Part shown: in pieces, positions 1 through 8,119 of the stretch
Numbering within the stretch: the stretch's first letter is position 1
How the letters are laid out: each line of letters opens with the position of its first letter
Assembly: GCA_002713555.1 (NCBI GenBank)
Contig: PATG01000103.1
Coordinates: 7,367 to 24,814 of the forward strand
Reading direction: 5' to 3'
DNA from: Planctomycetaceae bacterium
GTDB taxonomy: Bacteria; Planctomycetota; Planctomycetia; Pirellulales; Lacipirellulaceae
Length of the DNA stretch: 17,448 nucleotides
Translations under genes and position numbers: made by a program
The notes under the pieces: model-generated
Seen by the model: the letters and a program-made list of their open reading frames with translations, nothing else
What the model was told of the DNA's origin: nothing
The model's database searches: none

Positions 1-438
1 GTAAACCTTACCTTGGGTTGGGGTGATGTCTTTCTTTTCCCATACTCCAGAACCAATCGGAAGCCGCAGGGTAAAAGCTGCAAAGCTGGTAAACAGAATG
101 GCAACAAAAATCCCCATCAAGGGACCAGCAATCGCATCAATTACAGGCAAGAATCTCATGCGTGTCCGAGAAATCTTGTCCGTCAGAACTCGCATGATCG
201 CTAAAGTGAAGAAAAACACAATCCAAATACCGGCAAAAAGAAAATACCAGGTAAAAGATGCGTCTTTTTGAAGTTGCTCCAGTCCCCAATTACCCACGGG
301 GACGCCACCGAGAATTGCTATCAGCGAAGCAACCATGATCAACAGCAAAGTAATGGTATTGCTCCACAACCCTTCATTGATCATCATTGCAATTCCTGCA
401 AAAAGAACAGCGCCCAATAAAACTAGTAATAATGACAT
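1..438 (-). CDS. CvpA-like integral membrane protein, C-terminus cut by window edge
   Basis: An open frame runs from ATG at 438 to the left edge with no stop, giving 146 residues of an incomplete protein. It is strongly hydrophobic: a first membrane segment at residues 2-20, a second at about 26-46, a third around 66-84 and a fourth around 100-120. Between the last two is a short basic stretch (RVLTDKISRTRMRFLP). This pattern of membrane segments with a basic linker before an Ala/Gly-rich final helix resembles the CvpA/colicin V production family, but no diagnostic motif settles it. No clear Shine-Dalgarno precedes the ATG; in-frame TTG codons four and five codons upstream are alternative starts. 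It lies 85 bases downstream of the PilB-like gene on the same strand and could be co-transcribed. Membrane protein: sure; CvpA family: tentative. Confidence 0.6.
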   Translation of the reverse strand, partial: MSLLLVLLGAVLFAGIAMMINEGLWSNTITLLLIMVASLIAILGGVPVGNWGLEQLQKDASFTWYFLFAGIWIVFFFTLAIMRVLTDKISRTRMRFLPVIDAIAGPLMGIFVAILFTSFAAFTLRLPIGSGVWEKKDITPTQGKVY

Positions 439-523
439 GCTAGATCGCAACAATTCGTGTGAAGGGTTGGAACATAAATACTAAATCTTCGCGGATCATG
501 ATAATCTTTTTTCGATTCACGAT

Positions 524-1981
524 TTATTTCAATACTCGTATTAATTCTGGTAACGAAGTTTGTCCTTTGGCAACCAGCAATATTCCCTCTTCCTGAAGCG
601 ATCTTTGCCGAGAAGATCGAGCTGCCTTTTTCAAGAGCTCCAACTTGGGCTTCTTCACGAGAACTTCTCGCAGAGAATTATCGATTGTTAACAATTCGAA
701 GATGCCCGTGCGACCGCGGTAGCCTATACCCAGGCAATTCTTACAAGGTTTTTCAATTTCTTCTGGCTTGGGCGGCCGAAAGAGCTGGTCTATTTTTCCG
801 GGTGGAATGCCTAATTTGCGTAAAACTTCCGCTGGTGGTGTGTAAGCCTGCTTGCAATCCGAACAAAGCAATCGAACCATTCTTTGGTAAAGAACAGCCT
901 TGATCGTGGCAGCAAAATCCTTGACGGGTACTTTTTTCTGCAGAATCCGCAGTAGCGCTTCGGCTGCCTCACGCGCATGAATTGTTGTTACCACAAATCG
1001 TTCGTCACGAATTTCGTTCAGAAAAAGCTTTGCTGATTCAACATCAACAAAATCGCGGCAAACATAGGCATTCGGGTAATTACGAATCACTTTAGGAAGT
1101 ATCGTGACCGGAGATTCACCTGCAGACGAGTCGTAAGTATGGACATTGATATTTTGGATCTCACTCTCAGGGTGATTGACGTCTTCAATCGCCACAAAAT
1201 CACGCATCAGCCGATCCGTTTCATTGAGAGATACGTCTGTTATCGTCGTCAACCCTCCTGCGGGTAATGTGGATAGAACCACCAAGCCCTGATCCGAAGC
1301 CATGAGTTCAGACCATTGTTCCTGAATTCCTTCACGCATACCAAGATCGCCGTATCCTGAAAAACTCCGCTTTTCAACAGTCCGGGACAAAACCACCCGC
1401 TCACCAGTCGAAACCCCTTGCGTCGTTATTGAGCAAAGAAATGACTTTTCTTCGTAGATAGCGCCAAATTTCCCCATCTGTTTATTGCGGCGATCCTTAA
1501 CATTAAGATTAGCCAGTGTCTTCATGACAGCCAGCATCACATCCCCCGACTCACGCTCTGTGGCCTCGCCATTGTGCCAAACTCCATCAATTTCGTAACG
1601 AACATTCACCGCCTGCTGCGTAAAATCGAACATTGCCTTTTCACACCAGCGATTGACCATTTCGACGATCACGTCTTTGACGAGCAGATAGCCTGGTGAA
1701 TTGCGCGCCGCTAGTAAATTGGCGTTGTCCGTATTTGCATCTTCTGCTCCCATTGCCAAGAGTTCGACATCGGCGCCTTTTTCGTACTCAGCCTTTCGCT
1801 CTGAATCAACTTGAATACCTAGCTTGCCTGCCACACTGGCAAAAGCATGGCGCCACCATGGTCCTGTCAAAACGGTTTGGTGAGGCTGCACGTTCTTGTT
1901 ATGCACGAGGACATAAGGTACCCAAGTTGCTAGAAAAACAACGAGCATAACTACAAATCGAATGAGCAGCGCGATTGGCAA
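524..1981 (-). CDS. PilB/GspE-like secretion ATPase domain with degenerate P-loop; 3' part of a frameshifted gene
   Basis: These 485 residues carry a C-terminal secretion/type IV pilus ATPase fold. The order is a membrane segment (residues 2-26), a linker with HNKNVQPHQ, an N-terminal domain (about 85-210), then the nucleotide-binding domain. The P-loop region reads TLPAGGLTT (238-246), so the Walker A lysine is Leu244. The Walker B region reads YVCRDFVDVES (306-316), with Asp where the catalytic Glu is expected. The His-box region is VVTTIHARE (330-338). Two zinc-type cysteine pairs (C373/C376 and C413/C416) and the GYRGRTGIFELL block typical of PilB/GspE are intact. The only start in frame near the front is TTG inside a T run, with no ribosome site, so it is most likely translated as a continuation of the frame beginning at 2435 (636 residues if joined). 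I infer a pseudo-ATPase or a very weak ATPase. It ends with TAA. Confidence 0.8.
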   Translation of the reverse strand: MPIALLIRFVVMLVVFLATWVPYVLVHNKNVQPHQTVLTGPWWRHAFASVAGKLGIQVDSERKAEYEKGADVELLAMGAEDANTDNANLLAARNSPGYLLVKDVIVEMVNRWCEKAMFDFTQQAVNVRYEIDGVWHNGEATERESGDVMLAVMKTLANLNVKDRRNKQMGKFGAIYEEKSFLCSITTQGVSTGERVVLSRTVEKRSFSGYGDLGMREGIQEQWSELMASDQGLVVLSTLPAGGLTTITDVSLNETDRLMRDFVAIEDVNHPESEIQNINVHTYDSSAGESPVTILPKVIRNYPNAYVCRDFVDVESAKLFLNEIRDERFVVTTIHAREAAEALLRILQKKVPVKDFAATIKAVLYQRMVRLLCSDCKQAYTPPAEVLRKLGIPPGKIDQLFRPPKPEEIEKPCKNCLGIGYRGRTGIFELLTIDNSLREVLVKKPKLELLKKAARSSRQRSLQEEGILLVAKGQTSLPELIRVLK

Positions 1982-2435
1982 AAAAAAAGAGAAGCAGAGA
2001 AACTACTGCAAAAGGAAAAAATATGATTAGGCTCCACTTGTACCAACCCAGCTTAAAAATTTGTGTGTCCTGATTAATCCATTCACCCGCTTTGACCCAA
2101 ATCAGGATCATCACCGCCAACAGAATTAATTTCGATAATAGTAAAAAGTCGAAGGGGATTTTATTAAAGCTGCTCGTTGGCTGTTTATTTGCGATCTGGG
2201 TCGTTCGGTTCGTTTTCTGACCCGACTCGTTCTGAGCATCTCCTTGTGCTTCCTTTCCGCCTTTGCCTTGCAAGCGATTGCCCGCCAATTCACCTTGCGC
2301 TGCCGCGACACCTTGTTGTTCCGCCAAACTAATCTGCGCATGGGCCAATTGTTGCCAAGGTGATTCCGCCAATTGGGATAGCAACAATACAGCGGTGCAC
2401 CAGAAGAAAAAACGGAATCCTAACATGCGAAGCAT
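1899..2435 (-). CDS. N-terminal, signal-peptide and membrane part of the PilB/GspE-like protein
   Basis: The ATG overlaps the stop of the pilT-like gene (TAATG), implying translational coupling. The 178-residue frame starts with a signal peptide (about 1-33, LAHA then Gln), then a Gln/Gly/Asn-rich, probably periplasmic stretch (34-90), a membrane segment (about 95-113), the motif GEWINQDTQIFKLGW (117-131) and a second membrane segment (about 133-152). At residues 150-152 three TTT codons form a T9 run. After it this frame gives a 26-residue low-quality tail (ANRAAHSICSY...) and stops. One base out of frame, the sequence continues as a third membrane helix and the ATPase domain. Signal peptide plus three helices would leave the ATPase domain in the cytoplasm, as expected. 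I treat this and the downstream frame as one gene. Whether the break is a real mutation, slippage or a sequencing error cannot be decided here. Confidence 0.7.
   Translation of the reverse strand: MLRMLGFRFFFWCTAVLLLSQLAESPWQQLAHAQISLAEQQGVAAAQGELAGNRLQGKGGKEAQGDAQNESGQKTNRTTQIANKQPTSSFNKIPFDFLLLSKLILLAVMILIWVKAGEWINQDTQIFKLGWYKWSLIIFFPFAVVSLLLFFFANRAAHSICSYARCFSSNLGTLCPRA
1980..1988 (-). other. T9 homopolymer at the frame junction of the PilB-like gene
   Basis: On the coding strand the run reads CTC followed by nine T and GCC. Removing one T, or a +1 shift by the ribosome, joins the signal-peptide frame to the ATPase frame (TTG CCA ATC) with continuous membrane-helix sequence. The joined length from 2435 to 524 minus one base is exactly 637 codons including the stop. 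Runs of nine T or A are known sites of RNA polymerase slippage, for example in Shigella mxiE. Confidence 0.6.
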
Positions 2436-3598
2436 TAGATAATACCGCCTTGCGAAACATCAATTCCCTTAAGTGCCATTTTAAGAGCCTCGCGGTTGGG
2501 CGCTACTTCCAGAGCGACTGTACGATCGATTAACTCATCGTCGACAAGTTTTTTAAGGCTCTGTGTAAAATCCTGCATGCCATCTTCAGCACCAACACGA
2601 ATGGCATCGGGTAAGCGGTGATCTTCTTCCTCTAGAATTAATTTGCGCACTGTGGGCGTAAAAGTCATGATCTCACAAGTAGGGACTCGTCCCACATCTG
2701 GCTTGATTGATTTAAGAAGTTTTTGGGCGATGATACCCTTCATGTTCATTCCAATAGCACTGCGTAACGCGCTGTGCATTTCCTGGGGAAACAAATCTAG
2801 AATACGTCCAATCGTCGACGCAGCCGTGCTGGCATGGATTGTACCAAACACCAAGTGCCCAGTCTCGGCGGCATGAATGGCCGTCATGAAGGTCTCTTTG
2901 TCACGCATTTCGCCCACGAGCATAACATCGGGGTCCTCGCGCACCGCATGCTTCATGCCAACTTCGAAATCCACCACGTCCAAACCAATTTCTCGTTGAT
3001 TGATGAGACACTTCTGCTCACTAAACACAAACTCAATGGGATCTTCCAGGGTAAGAATGTGTTTGCGATAATTGGCGTTGATCCAATTGAGCATCGAAGC
3101 GATTGTCGTACTCTTGCCCGAACCGGTCACTCCAGCCAGCAAAACCATTCCCTGGTCGTACGTACAAAGTCGTTCAATCGACGGAGGCAAATTGAGGCCC
3201 TCAAAGTCTGGAATCCAACTGCTCACACGACGAGAAACCATCCCGATGTGCCCTAACTGCTGTAGTAGATTCACTCGAAAACGCCAATTGGTGCCATCGA
3301 CTTCAAGCATGTGAGCAAAGTCCGCACCGCCATCTTTGTCAAATATTTTACGACTTCGCTCATTCATGAGTGGGAAACATAATCGCACCATTTCTTCATC
3401 GTCAATTGGCTCACGGTTCATGGGCCGGAGCGATCCATCAACACGCACCATAGGTGGCCTCCCTACCTTGAGGTGCAAATCGCTCGCCTCGAGCTTCACG
3501 CAAGCACGGAATAGCTTGTTGACTTCTAACTCCTGATGGCGCGCAACAAAACTATCGTAATCAGATTCGCTGACGCCTGAATTGGAAGCTTTACTCAT
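2435..3598 (-). CDS. pilT: PilT-like type IV pilus / secretion ATPase
   Basis: A 387-residue hexameric ATPase of the PilT/GspE superfamily with every core motif: an N-terminal PAS-like region with ASDLHLKVGRPPMVRVDG (38-55), Walker A GVTGSGKST (156-164), the Asp box EDPIEF (185-190), Walker B with DVMLVGEMRD (224-233), and the His box GHLVFGTIHAS (247-257). It lacks the CxxC zinc pairs of PilB/GspE, which favours PilT. In other bacteria PilT powers pilus retraction at the inner membrane. The ATG start has GGAG eight bases upstream. Its stop overlaps the ATG of the PilB-like gene, so the two are likely made together. No pilin, PilC or secretin gene is in the window, so the machine it serves (type IV pilus or type II secretion) is not shown. 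Confidence 0.92.
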   Translation of the reverse strand: MSKASNSGVSESDYDSFVARHQELEVNKLFRACVKLEASDLHLKVGRPPMVRVDGSLRPMNREPIDDEEMVRLCFPLMNERSRKIFDKDGGADFAHMLEVDGTNWRFRVNLLQQLGHIGMVSRRVSSWIPDFEGLNLPPSIERLCTYDQGMVLLAGVTGSGKSTTIASMLNWINANYRKHILTLEDPIEFVFSEQKCLINQREIGLDVVDFEVGMKHAVREDPDVMLVGEMRDKETFMTAIHAAETGHLVFGTIHASTAASTIGRILDLFPQEMHSALRSAIGMNMKGIIAQKLLKSIKPDVGRVPTCEIMTFTPTVRKLILEEEDHRLPDAIRVGAEDGMQDFTQSLKKLVDDELIDRTVALEVAPNREALKMALKGIDVSQGGII

Positions 3599-3649
3599 GA
3601 TGATTGCTCCAGCGAATGGGTTAATAAACTTAATGGCTTGAATAAATTT

Positions 3650-4423
3650 CTAAGCTGCCAATCTTACTGGCACACCAAACTCTGCCATAATTCTCTTGGT
3701 CTCTTGAATCGTGTACTCACCAAAATGAAAAATGCTGGCAGCCAGCGCTGCACTCGCTTTGCCCTGCGTGACCGCTTCAGCCAGATGCCGTGGGCAACCG
3801 GCACCACCACTAGCAACGACGGGTACGGTAACCGCTTCGCTTACAGCAGAGGTGATCTCTATATCATAACCATCTTTGGTCCCGTCTGCGTCCATGCTGG
3901 TGAGCACAATTTCACCCGCTCCAAGTTCCTGCACCTGTCGAGCCCAGGCAACAGCTTCGAGACCTGTACCTATGCGTCCACCATTGATATGGACTTCCCA
4001 CAATTCCTGACCATCGTGCTGAACCCGCTTGGGGTCAATATTCACCACAATACATTGGCTACCAAATCGCAGAGCAGCAGCGCGCACGAATTCGGGATCG
4101 CGTACGGCTGTGGAATTGATAGAAACCTTATCACAGCCGGCTAAAAGTAATTGGCGGATGTCTTCCAGGGTCCGAATACCCCCACCCACGGTGAGGGGCA
4201 TAAATACCTGCTCGGCAGTTCGGCGCACCACTTCGAGCATGATGTCTCGTCCTTCGTGGCTGGCGCATATATCCAAAAAGACAAGTTCGTCAGCTCCCTC
4301 ACGCTCGTAACGAGAAGCCACTTCCACCGGATCGCCCGCGTCCCTCAAATTAACAAAATTGGTTCCTTTCACCACACGACCATGGTCGACGTCGAGACAG
4401 GGGATAACTCGTTTGGCAAGCAT
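3650..4423 (-). CDS. hisF: Imidazole glycerol phosphate synthase, cyclase subunit HisF
   Basis: The 257-residue product matches HisF in length and motif order. HisF is the cyclase half of IGP synthase in histidine biosynthesis; with HisH it turns PRFAR and ammonia into IGP and AICAR in the cytoplasm. It is a (beta/alpha)8 barrel. Visible are [12 protein letters not shown] at the start with catalytic Asp11, [13 protein letters not shown] (77-89), DKVSINSTA (98-106), NIDPKR with catalytic Asp130, [14 protein letters not shown] (174-187) and VVASGGAG (202-209). The paired phosphate-binding glycine motifs are intact. It stops with TAG, 51 bases before the pilT-like start; no other his gene is in the window. 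No Shine-Dalgarno is seen before the ATG, but a promoter-like pair lies about 80 bases upstream. Confidence 0.97.
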   Translation of the reverse strand: MLAKRVIPCLDVDHGRVVKGTNFVNLRDAGDPVEVASRYEREGADELVFLDICASHEGRDIMLEVVRRTAEQVFMPLTVGGGIRTLEDIRQLLLAGCDKVSINSTAVRDPEFVRAAALRFGSQCIVVNIDPKRVQHDGQELWEVHINGGRIGTGLEAVAWARQVQELGAGEIVLTSMDADGTKDGYDIEITSAVSEAVTVPVVASGGAGCPRHLAEAVTQGKASAALAASIFHFGEYTIQETKRIMAEFGVPVRLAA

Positions 4424-4504
4424 AGACGAAGGAGGGCCGAAAACGCAAAATCAAAACTAGCGGACAAGAGACCCAGCAATCGCCGGAAACTCCCTAATCT
4501 ATTC

Positions 4505-4533
4505 AGTTTAAGTAGGGCCCGAGAGGCGGTCAA
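4505..4533 (-). promoter_or_regulatory. Candidate sigma-70 type promoter for hisF-pilT
   Basis: On the minus strand TTGACC (4533-4528) is followed, after exactly 17 bases, by TAAACT (4510-4505): five and four matches to the -35 and -10 consensus. This leaves a leader of about 75 bases before hisF. Seen by eye only; planctomycete promoters are not well defined. Confidence 0.4.
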
Positions 4534-4579
4534 CTGGCAGCTAAATTTCGGGTCCTCGTAGAATTAATTCGATGCCTGC

Positions 4580-5211
4580 CTAGCGCCGTTTCATCCCATA
4601 TACGGCAAGCCCTACCACCGTGAGTAGCCATGACGTTGGCTCAGGAATGGTTGTGGGATACTCAAGCACTTGCTGAATGAGCATGTTTGGACCGATAAAT
4701 ACTGACGCCAAAAAATTAATCCGTTTGTCAATTCCCCAAAATGTCGCCTGGTAAAACGGGTTGCGAAAATGAATCGAGATCGAGCATCTGAGATCCCAGC
4801 CCTGTATCATTGAAGGTAATAGGAGATCCGTTGATGCGCATTGCAGACATACCTATCCCATACACCAAAATGAATGCCTACGTTGAGAATCTCTTCGCGC
4901 CAGTCTGTCCAAGGCTCCGCATCAACGTTCTGGATGGTTTCTCTCATCTCGATAATCCCACCACCAAAACCAGCAATCAGATCGGTATTTATTGATTTTT
5001 TCCAAGGACCGCCACTTATATCCAAGTCGATCGGAATTGGTGCGGGACCATTGATCGTATCATGCGTTCCGCCAAGCCAGACAATGTTTGTGCTGGAATC
5101 GAGAACATGAACGGTCGAGGACGAAGTAGCCGCTCCTTGGGCCGAAGCCTAAGAACCCAGCAACAGCAATGAAGCTACTTGGGATACTAAGAGTCTATGA
5201 ATACTCAACAT
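4580..5211 (-). pseudogene. Decayed PEP-CTERM exported protein
   Basis: Read from ATG at 5211 (GGGAG seven bases upstream) the frame gives a signal peptide (MLSIHRLLVSQVASLLLLGS), then an in-frame TAG at codon 21, then ASAQ and a further long open frame (THDTINGPAPIPIDLDISGG, AGFGGGIIEM, WTDWREEILN) to a TGA near 4807. A second frame from about 4835 carries plausible continuation (MSAMRINGSPITFNDTGLGS, LDSFSQPVLPGDILGN). A third frame carries the C-terminal anchor IPEPTSWLLTVVGLAVYGMKRR, ending with TAG at 4580. That tail is a classic PEP-CTERM signal: a PEP motif, one membrane helix and basic residues. The pieces add up to one small secreted protein of about 200 residues broken by one nonsense codon and at least two frame changes. 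The original function is unknown. The 76- and 72-residue open frames here are fragments, not separate genes. Confidence 0.75.
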
Positions 5212-5274
5212 AGTGATTCTCCCATGGAGTCGATTTGGATGTAAATGCATATTGACCACGAGTCCACGTTCTGA

Positions 5275-5700
5275 GTCATAATCAGGGCGACAGGACGAAA
5301 CCGAAGAAGGACAGGTCAGGACGACCTACAAACAAAGCTAAATAAGCTTGATAAAAAGTATCTTGATGAATTCAAGGACAAGGGATTATTAAGCTCGCGT
5401 ATCGAACGAATAAGCTTGAAAGAACTCTATCTTAACTATGTAAAAAGAGCCGTTAAAACACAGGCAGCAGGATATTCCCAAGCAGATGTTGCGTCTTGGA
5501 TTGGACATTCTGAAAGAACTTCTCAGGTATTTTATCAGCACAGCGGTAGAGATGAGCGTATTAAAGCAAGTGGAGATATCGCTGGTGGAACATTGATGAA
5601 AAGAGAAACGCACCATGCGGCCCCAAATCAGCCTGCAGAGGCGGAAAATCAGCGTATCATCCGGGTAAAAGGCAATCCGAAGCAGATAAAAGCAATCTAG
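5275..5700 (+). pseudogene. C-terminal remnant of a tyrosine recombinase / integrase
   Basis: The only plus-strand coding signal in the left 15 kb. The frame is open from after a TGA at 5272 to TAG at 5698-5700, but no ATG or GTG opens it; the first TTG is at 5416. The segment AGYSQADVASWIGHSERTSQ followed by VFYQHSG matches the end of phage-type integrases: a hydrophobic-Gly-His-Ser block (as in LGHS) followed about ten residues later by the tyrosine nucleophile. The upstream Arg and His-x-x-Arg catalytic boxes are absent, as expected of a 5'-truncated gene. Codons are richer in A/T than in neighbouring genes, which fits a mobile origin. A 40-residue tail after the tyrosine block has no recognised motif. 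I am fairly confident of the recombinase origin and confident that it is not a complete gene. Confidence 0.5.
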
Positions 5701-6046
5701 AGAAGCACGCTAGAGACCCCGCTGATAATGATCTGGTTCTCAACATAACTATGGACAAGAACCAAATTACTCGTGGCCCATAGGGATGTGCTTACTGAGA
5801 AAACTGCGAAGAAACGCTGGAAACAGAAACCCGACAAAAGCAGGTTCCCCAACAAGTTCTAAATACTGTGATTTATAAAGTATGTATCTCCGCAAATGCT
5901 TCGACGGTTGCCTCAACGCCATTCCGCGGAAATCGCTAGCCCTGCCAATTTTACCAATTGTTGTGACTTGGCCATTCTGGCAACCAACGGGTATCAGGAT
6001 AAAAAAAGTTAGTATTTGCATTTAGTAAATTAGCGGCTTTCTCTGC
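5701..6046. other. Gene-free stretch between integrase remnant and dinG
   Basis: There are only short open frames on either strand. The longest (5767-6021, minus, 84 codons) has no ribosome site and no recognisable motif, and I do not believe it. There is no tRNA, no clear terminator hairpin and no direct repeats that would mark attachment sites. The composition resembles the adjoining remnant, so it may be further decayed mobile DNA. Confidence 0.4.
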
Positions 6047-8104
6047 TTATTTGCCCGAGAATGCAGCATAATTGATCTCTCTCTGGCGGCAATCAGGCAA
6101 GGATTCAAGAAACGTGCGCCCATACGACTTGGTCCTGATCCGCGGGTCGAGTATCACCACCCGGCCTGTATCCTTATGACTACGAATCAGTCGGCCAAAT
6201 CCCTGCTTGAGTTTAATGACCGCTTCTGGCAGCTGGTAGTCTCGAAAGGGCTGCCCCCCCGCAGCACGGATTGCTTCCAGACGGGCCTCCAGGAGAGGCC
6301 GATCAGGAACACTGAAAGGAAGCTTGGTGATAATCACCAATTGCAAAGCTTCACCTGGCACATCAACACCCTGCCAGAAACTATCGGTTCCTAAGAGGAC
6401 TGCTCGCGGATCCTTTTTAAATAACTCAATCATCTGGGTCCGAGGAGTTCCATCGGCCTGATTCAGCAAGTTGAGATTATTGGCTCGTAACCAGGGCAAT
6501 AATCTCGTGCCCACACGGCGCATCATCTCATAGCTTGTAAAGAGTACAAATGCGTGACCATCCGTTTCGCGAACGAGGTGCTCGATCATTTCCAGGCAGG
6601 CTTTTTCATAATCGTCTCTCTGACCAACTGGATCAGGCATGCCACGCATGGTTACCAGCTCGGCCTGTTGCCGATAGTCGAATGGACTATCAAGTCGATG
6701 GGCCTGGCATTTCGCCAATCCAACACGGTCGCAAAAAAAATCGAAGGAATCTTCTGAACCAATTGCAAGTGTAGCACTCGTGAGAATAGCGGTCGGCACC
6801 TCATTAAAAAGTTGCTCTCGAAGTGCGGGTCCCACATCAATAGGAGCTGCCGAGAGAGTCAACCGCGGCAAGCCGCGACGTGTCTTGTAGGCATCGAGCC
6901 AATAGACGGCCGAGTCAATCTGTTGTTGATGCCAGGTCTTAAGTTCGCCAGCCAGGGTAACAAGGCGATCATGCGAAGCAATAAAATCTTGCCGCTCGGT
7001 CTCTTCACTCTGTGTGTCTCCGGCTCGGCGAATCTCGCGAGCCAATGCCTGCAATTCGTCACTCAAGCGATTTGTCACTTCGAGAGGCTGTTCCACCCTG
7101 CCATTGCTTGGGGCCTTGGCATCTCGCCAGTCGGTCAGATCTGCAAAAAAATCGTCTGCAGCCACACGGCATCCGTCAACCTGCTGCTGGAGATTGTGCA
7201 ACTCATGATGCACAAGCAGGCCCTTTTGGGTGCGGTCATTGTAGAGCCGACTAAGAACATACTCGACCTGACCACTGGTGAACCGAATACCCATGTGATC
7301 GGCAGCCACTGCTTCAATCGTGTGGGCTTCGTCGAGCACCACCACATCGTAATCGGGAAGAATACTAACTCCACTGCGCCTAAGTGCCAGGTCGCTAAAA
7401 AACAAAGCATGATTCACGACCATCACCTGTGCATGCTGCACACGCCGACGGTCCTGATAATAAAAACATTGTTTGTAGGTGGGGCAACGCCTACCCATGC
7501 AATTGCCGTGGTCGCTAGCCACTTCATCCCACACATGAGAAAAAGGTTGGTAGGGTAAATCACTCAGCGAACCATCCTGGGTCTGTTCGCTCCAAGAACG
7601 CAAGTCGCGGAGTTGGTCAATCGATTCTTGATTTTCGAACAAACTAGCGCTACGTGATTGTGCTTTATGAAGCCTTCGCAAGCTGACATAATTGCGGCGC
7701 CCCTTCACCAGCACGGCTGAAAATTCACGTGGTATAACACTATTCAGGAGTGGCAAGTCTTTCTGGATGAGTTGTTCCTGAAGGCTAATGGTATGGGTTG
7801 AGATGACCACGCGCAGCGGCTTAGGGGGTGGTTTGTTGGGCTCCGATGGCTCGGTAGCTGCTAGAATTGCTGGTACTAGATAAGCAAAACTCTTCCCGAC
7901 TCCAGTACCTGCTTCGACGACCAGATGTTTTTTCGCATCAATCGCTCGGGCTACGGCATCGGCCATCTCCAACTGCTGTGGGCGCAATTCATAATTCGAC
8001 AAACGACGGGCAATGGAGCCCTCTGATCCAAGAATGTCGGAGACTGTAATTGAAGCAGGAGAAGAAATAATTAGTGTCCCATGCCCAATGACCCGATTGC
8101 CCAA
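6047..8104 (-). CDS. dinG: DinG/XPD-family ATP-dependent DNA helicase
   Basis: A superfamily 2 helicase of 685 residues, usual for DinG. Motifs in order: Q-motif-like LRPQQLEMA (40-48), Walker [13 protein letters not shown] (64-75), Ia [14 protein letters not shown] (99-112), three iron-sulfur type cysteines with DinG spacing (C202, C207, C213), DEAH box VVVLDEAH (254-261), motif III ILTSATL (440-446), motif [14 protein letters not shown] (572-584) and motif [11 protein letters not shown] (634-642). The family unwinds 5' to 3' at forks and R-loops. The fourth cluster cysteine, normally after KGRxNY, is Ser141. No ATG opens this frame: the first possible start is TTG at 8104, just after an in-frame TGA, with no good ribosome site, so the start is uncertain by up to about 25 residues. 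It lies 15 bases after thiG and is probably co-transcribed. Confidence 0.93.
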   Translation of the reverse strand: MGNRVIGHGTLIISSPASITVSDILGSEGSIARRLSNYELRPQQLEMADAVARAIDAKKHLVVEAGTGVGKSFAYLVPAILAATEPSEPNKPPPKPLRVVISTHTISLQEQLIQKDLPLLNSVIPREFSAVLVKGRRNYVSLRRLHKAQSRSASLFENQESIDQLRDLRSWSEQTQDGSLSDLPYQPFSHVWDEVASDHGNCMGRRCPTYKQCFYYQDRRRVQHAQVMVVNHALFFSDLALRRSGVSILPDYDVVVLDEAHTIEAVAADHMGIRFTSGQVEYVLSRLYNDRTQKGLLVHHELHNLQQQVDGCRVAADDFFADLTDWRDAKAPSNGRVEQPLEVTNRLSDELQALAREIRRAGDTQSEETERQDFIASHDRLVTLAGELKTWHQQQIDSAVYWLDAYKTRRGLPRLTLSAAPIDVGPALREQLFNEVPTAILTSATLAIGSEDSFDFFCDRVGLAKCQAHRLDSPFDYRQQAELVTMRGMPDPVGQRDDYEKACLEMIEHLVRETDGHAFVLFTSYEMMRRVGTRLLPWLRANNLNLLNQADGTPRTQMIELFKKDPRAVLLGTDSFWQGVDVPGEALQLVIITKLPFSVPDRPLLEARLEAIRAAGGQPFRDYQLPEAVIKLKQGFGRLIRSHKDTGRVVILDPRIRTKSYGRTFLESLPDCRQREINYAAFSGK

Positions 8105-8119
8105 TGAGGGTCAGAGGCA

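Noticed and set aside
5767..6021. 84-codon minus-strand frame as a small membrane protein
   Set aside because: Only the first dozen residues are hydrophobic, there is no ribosome site, and the composition looks like antisense of junk; no motif is visible.
6812..7558. 248-codon plus-strand frame
   Set aside because: It lies fully antisense to the DinG helicase motifs and has no family features.
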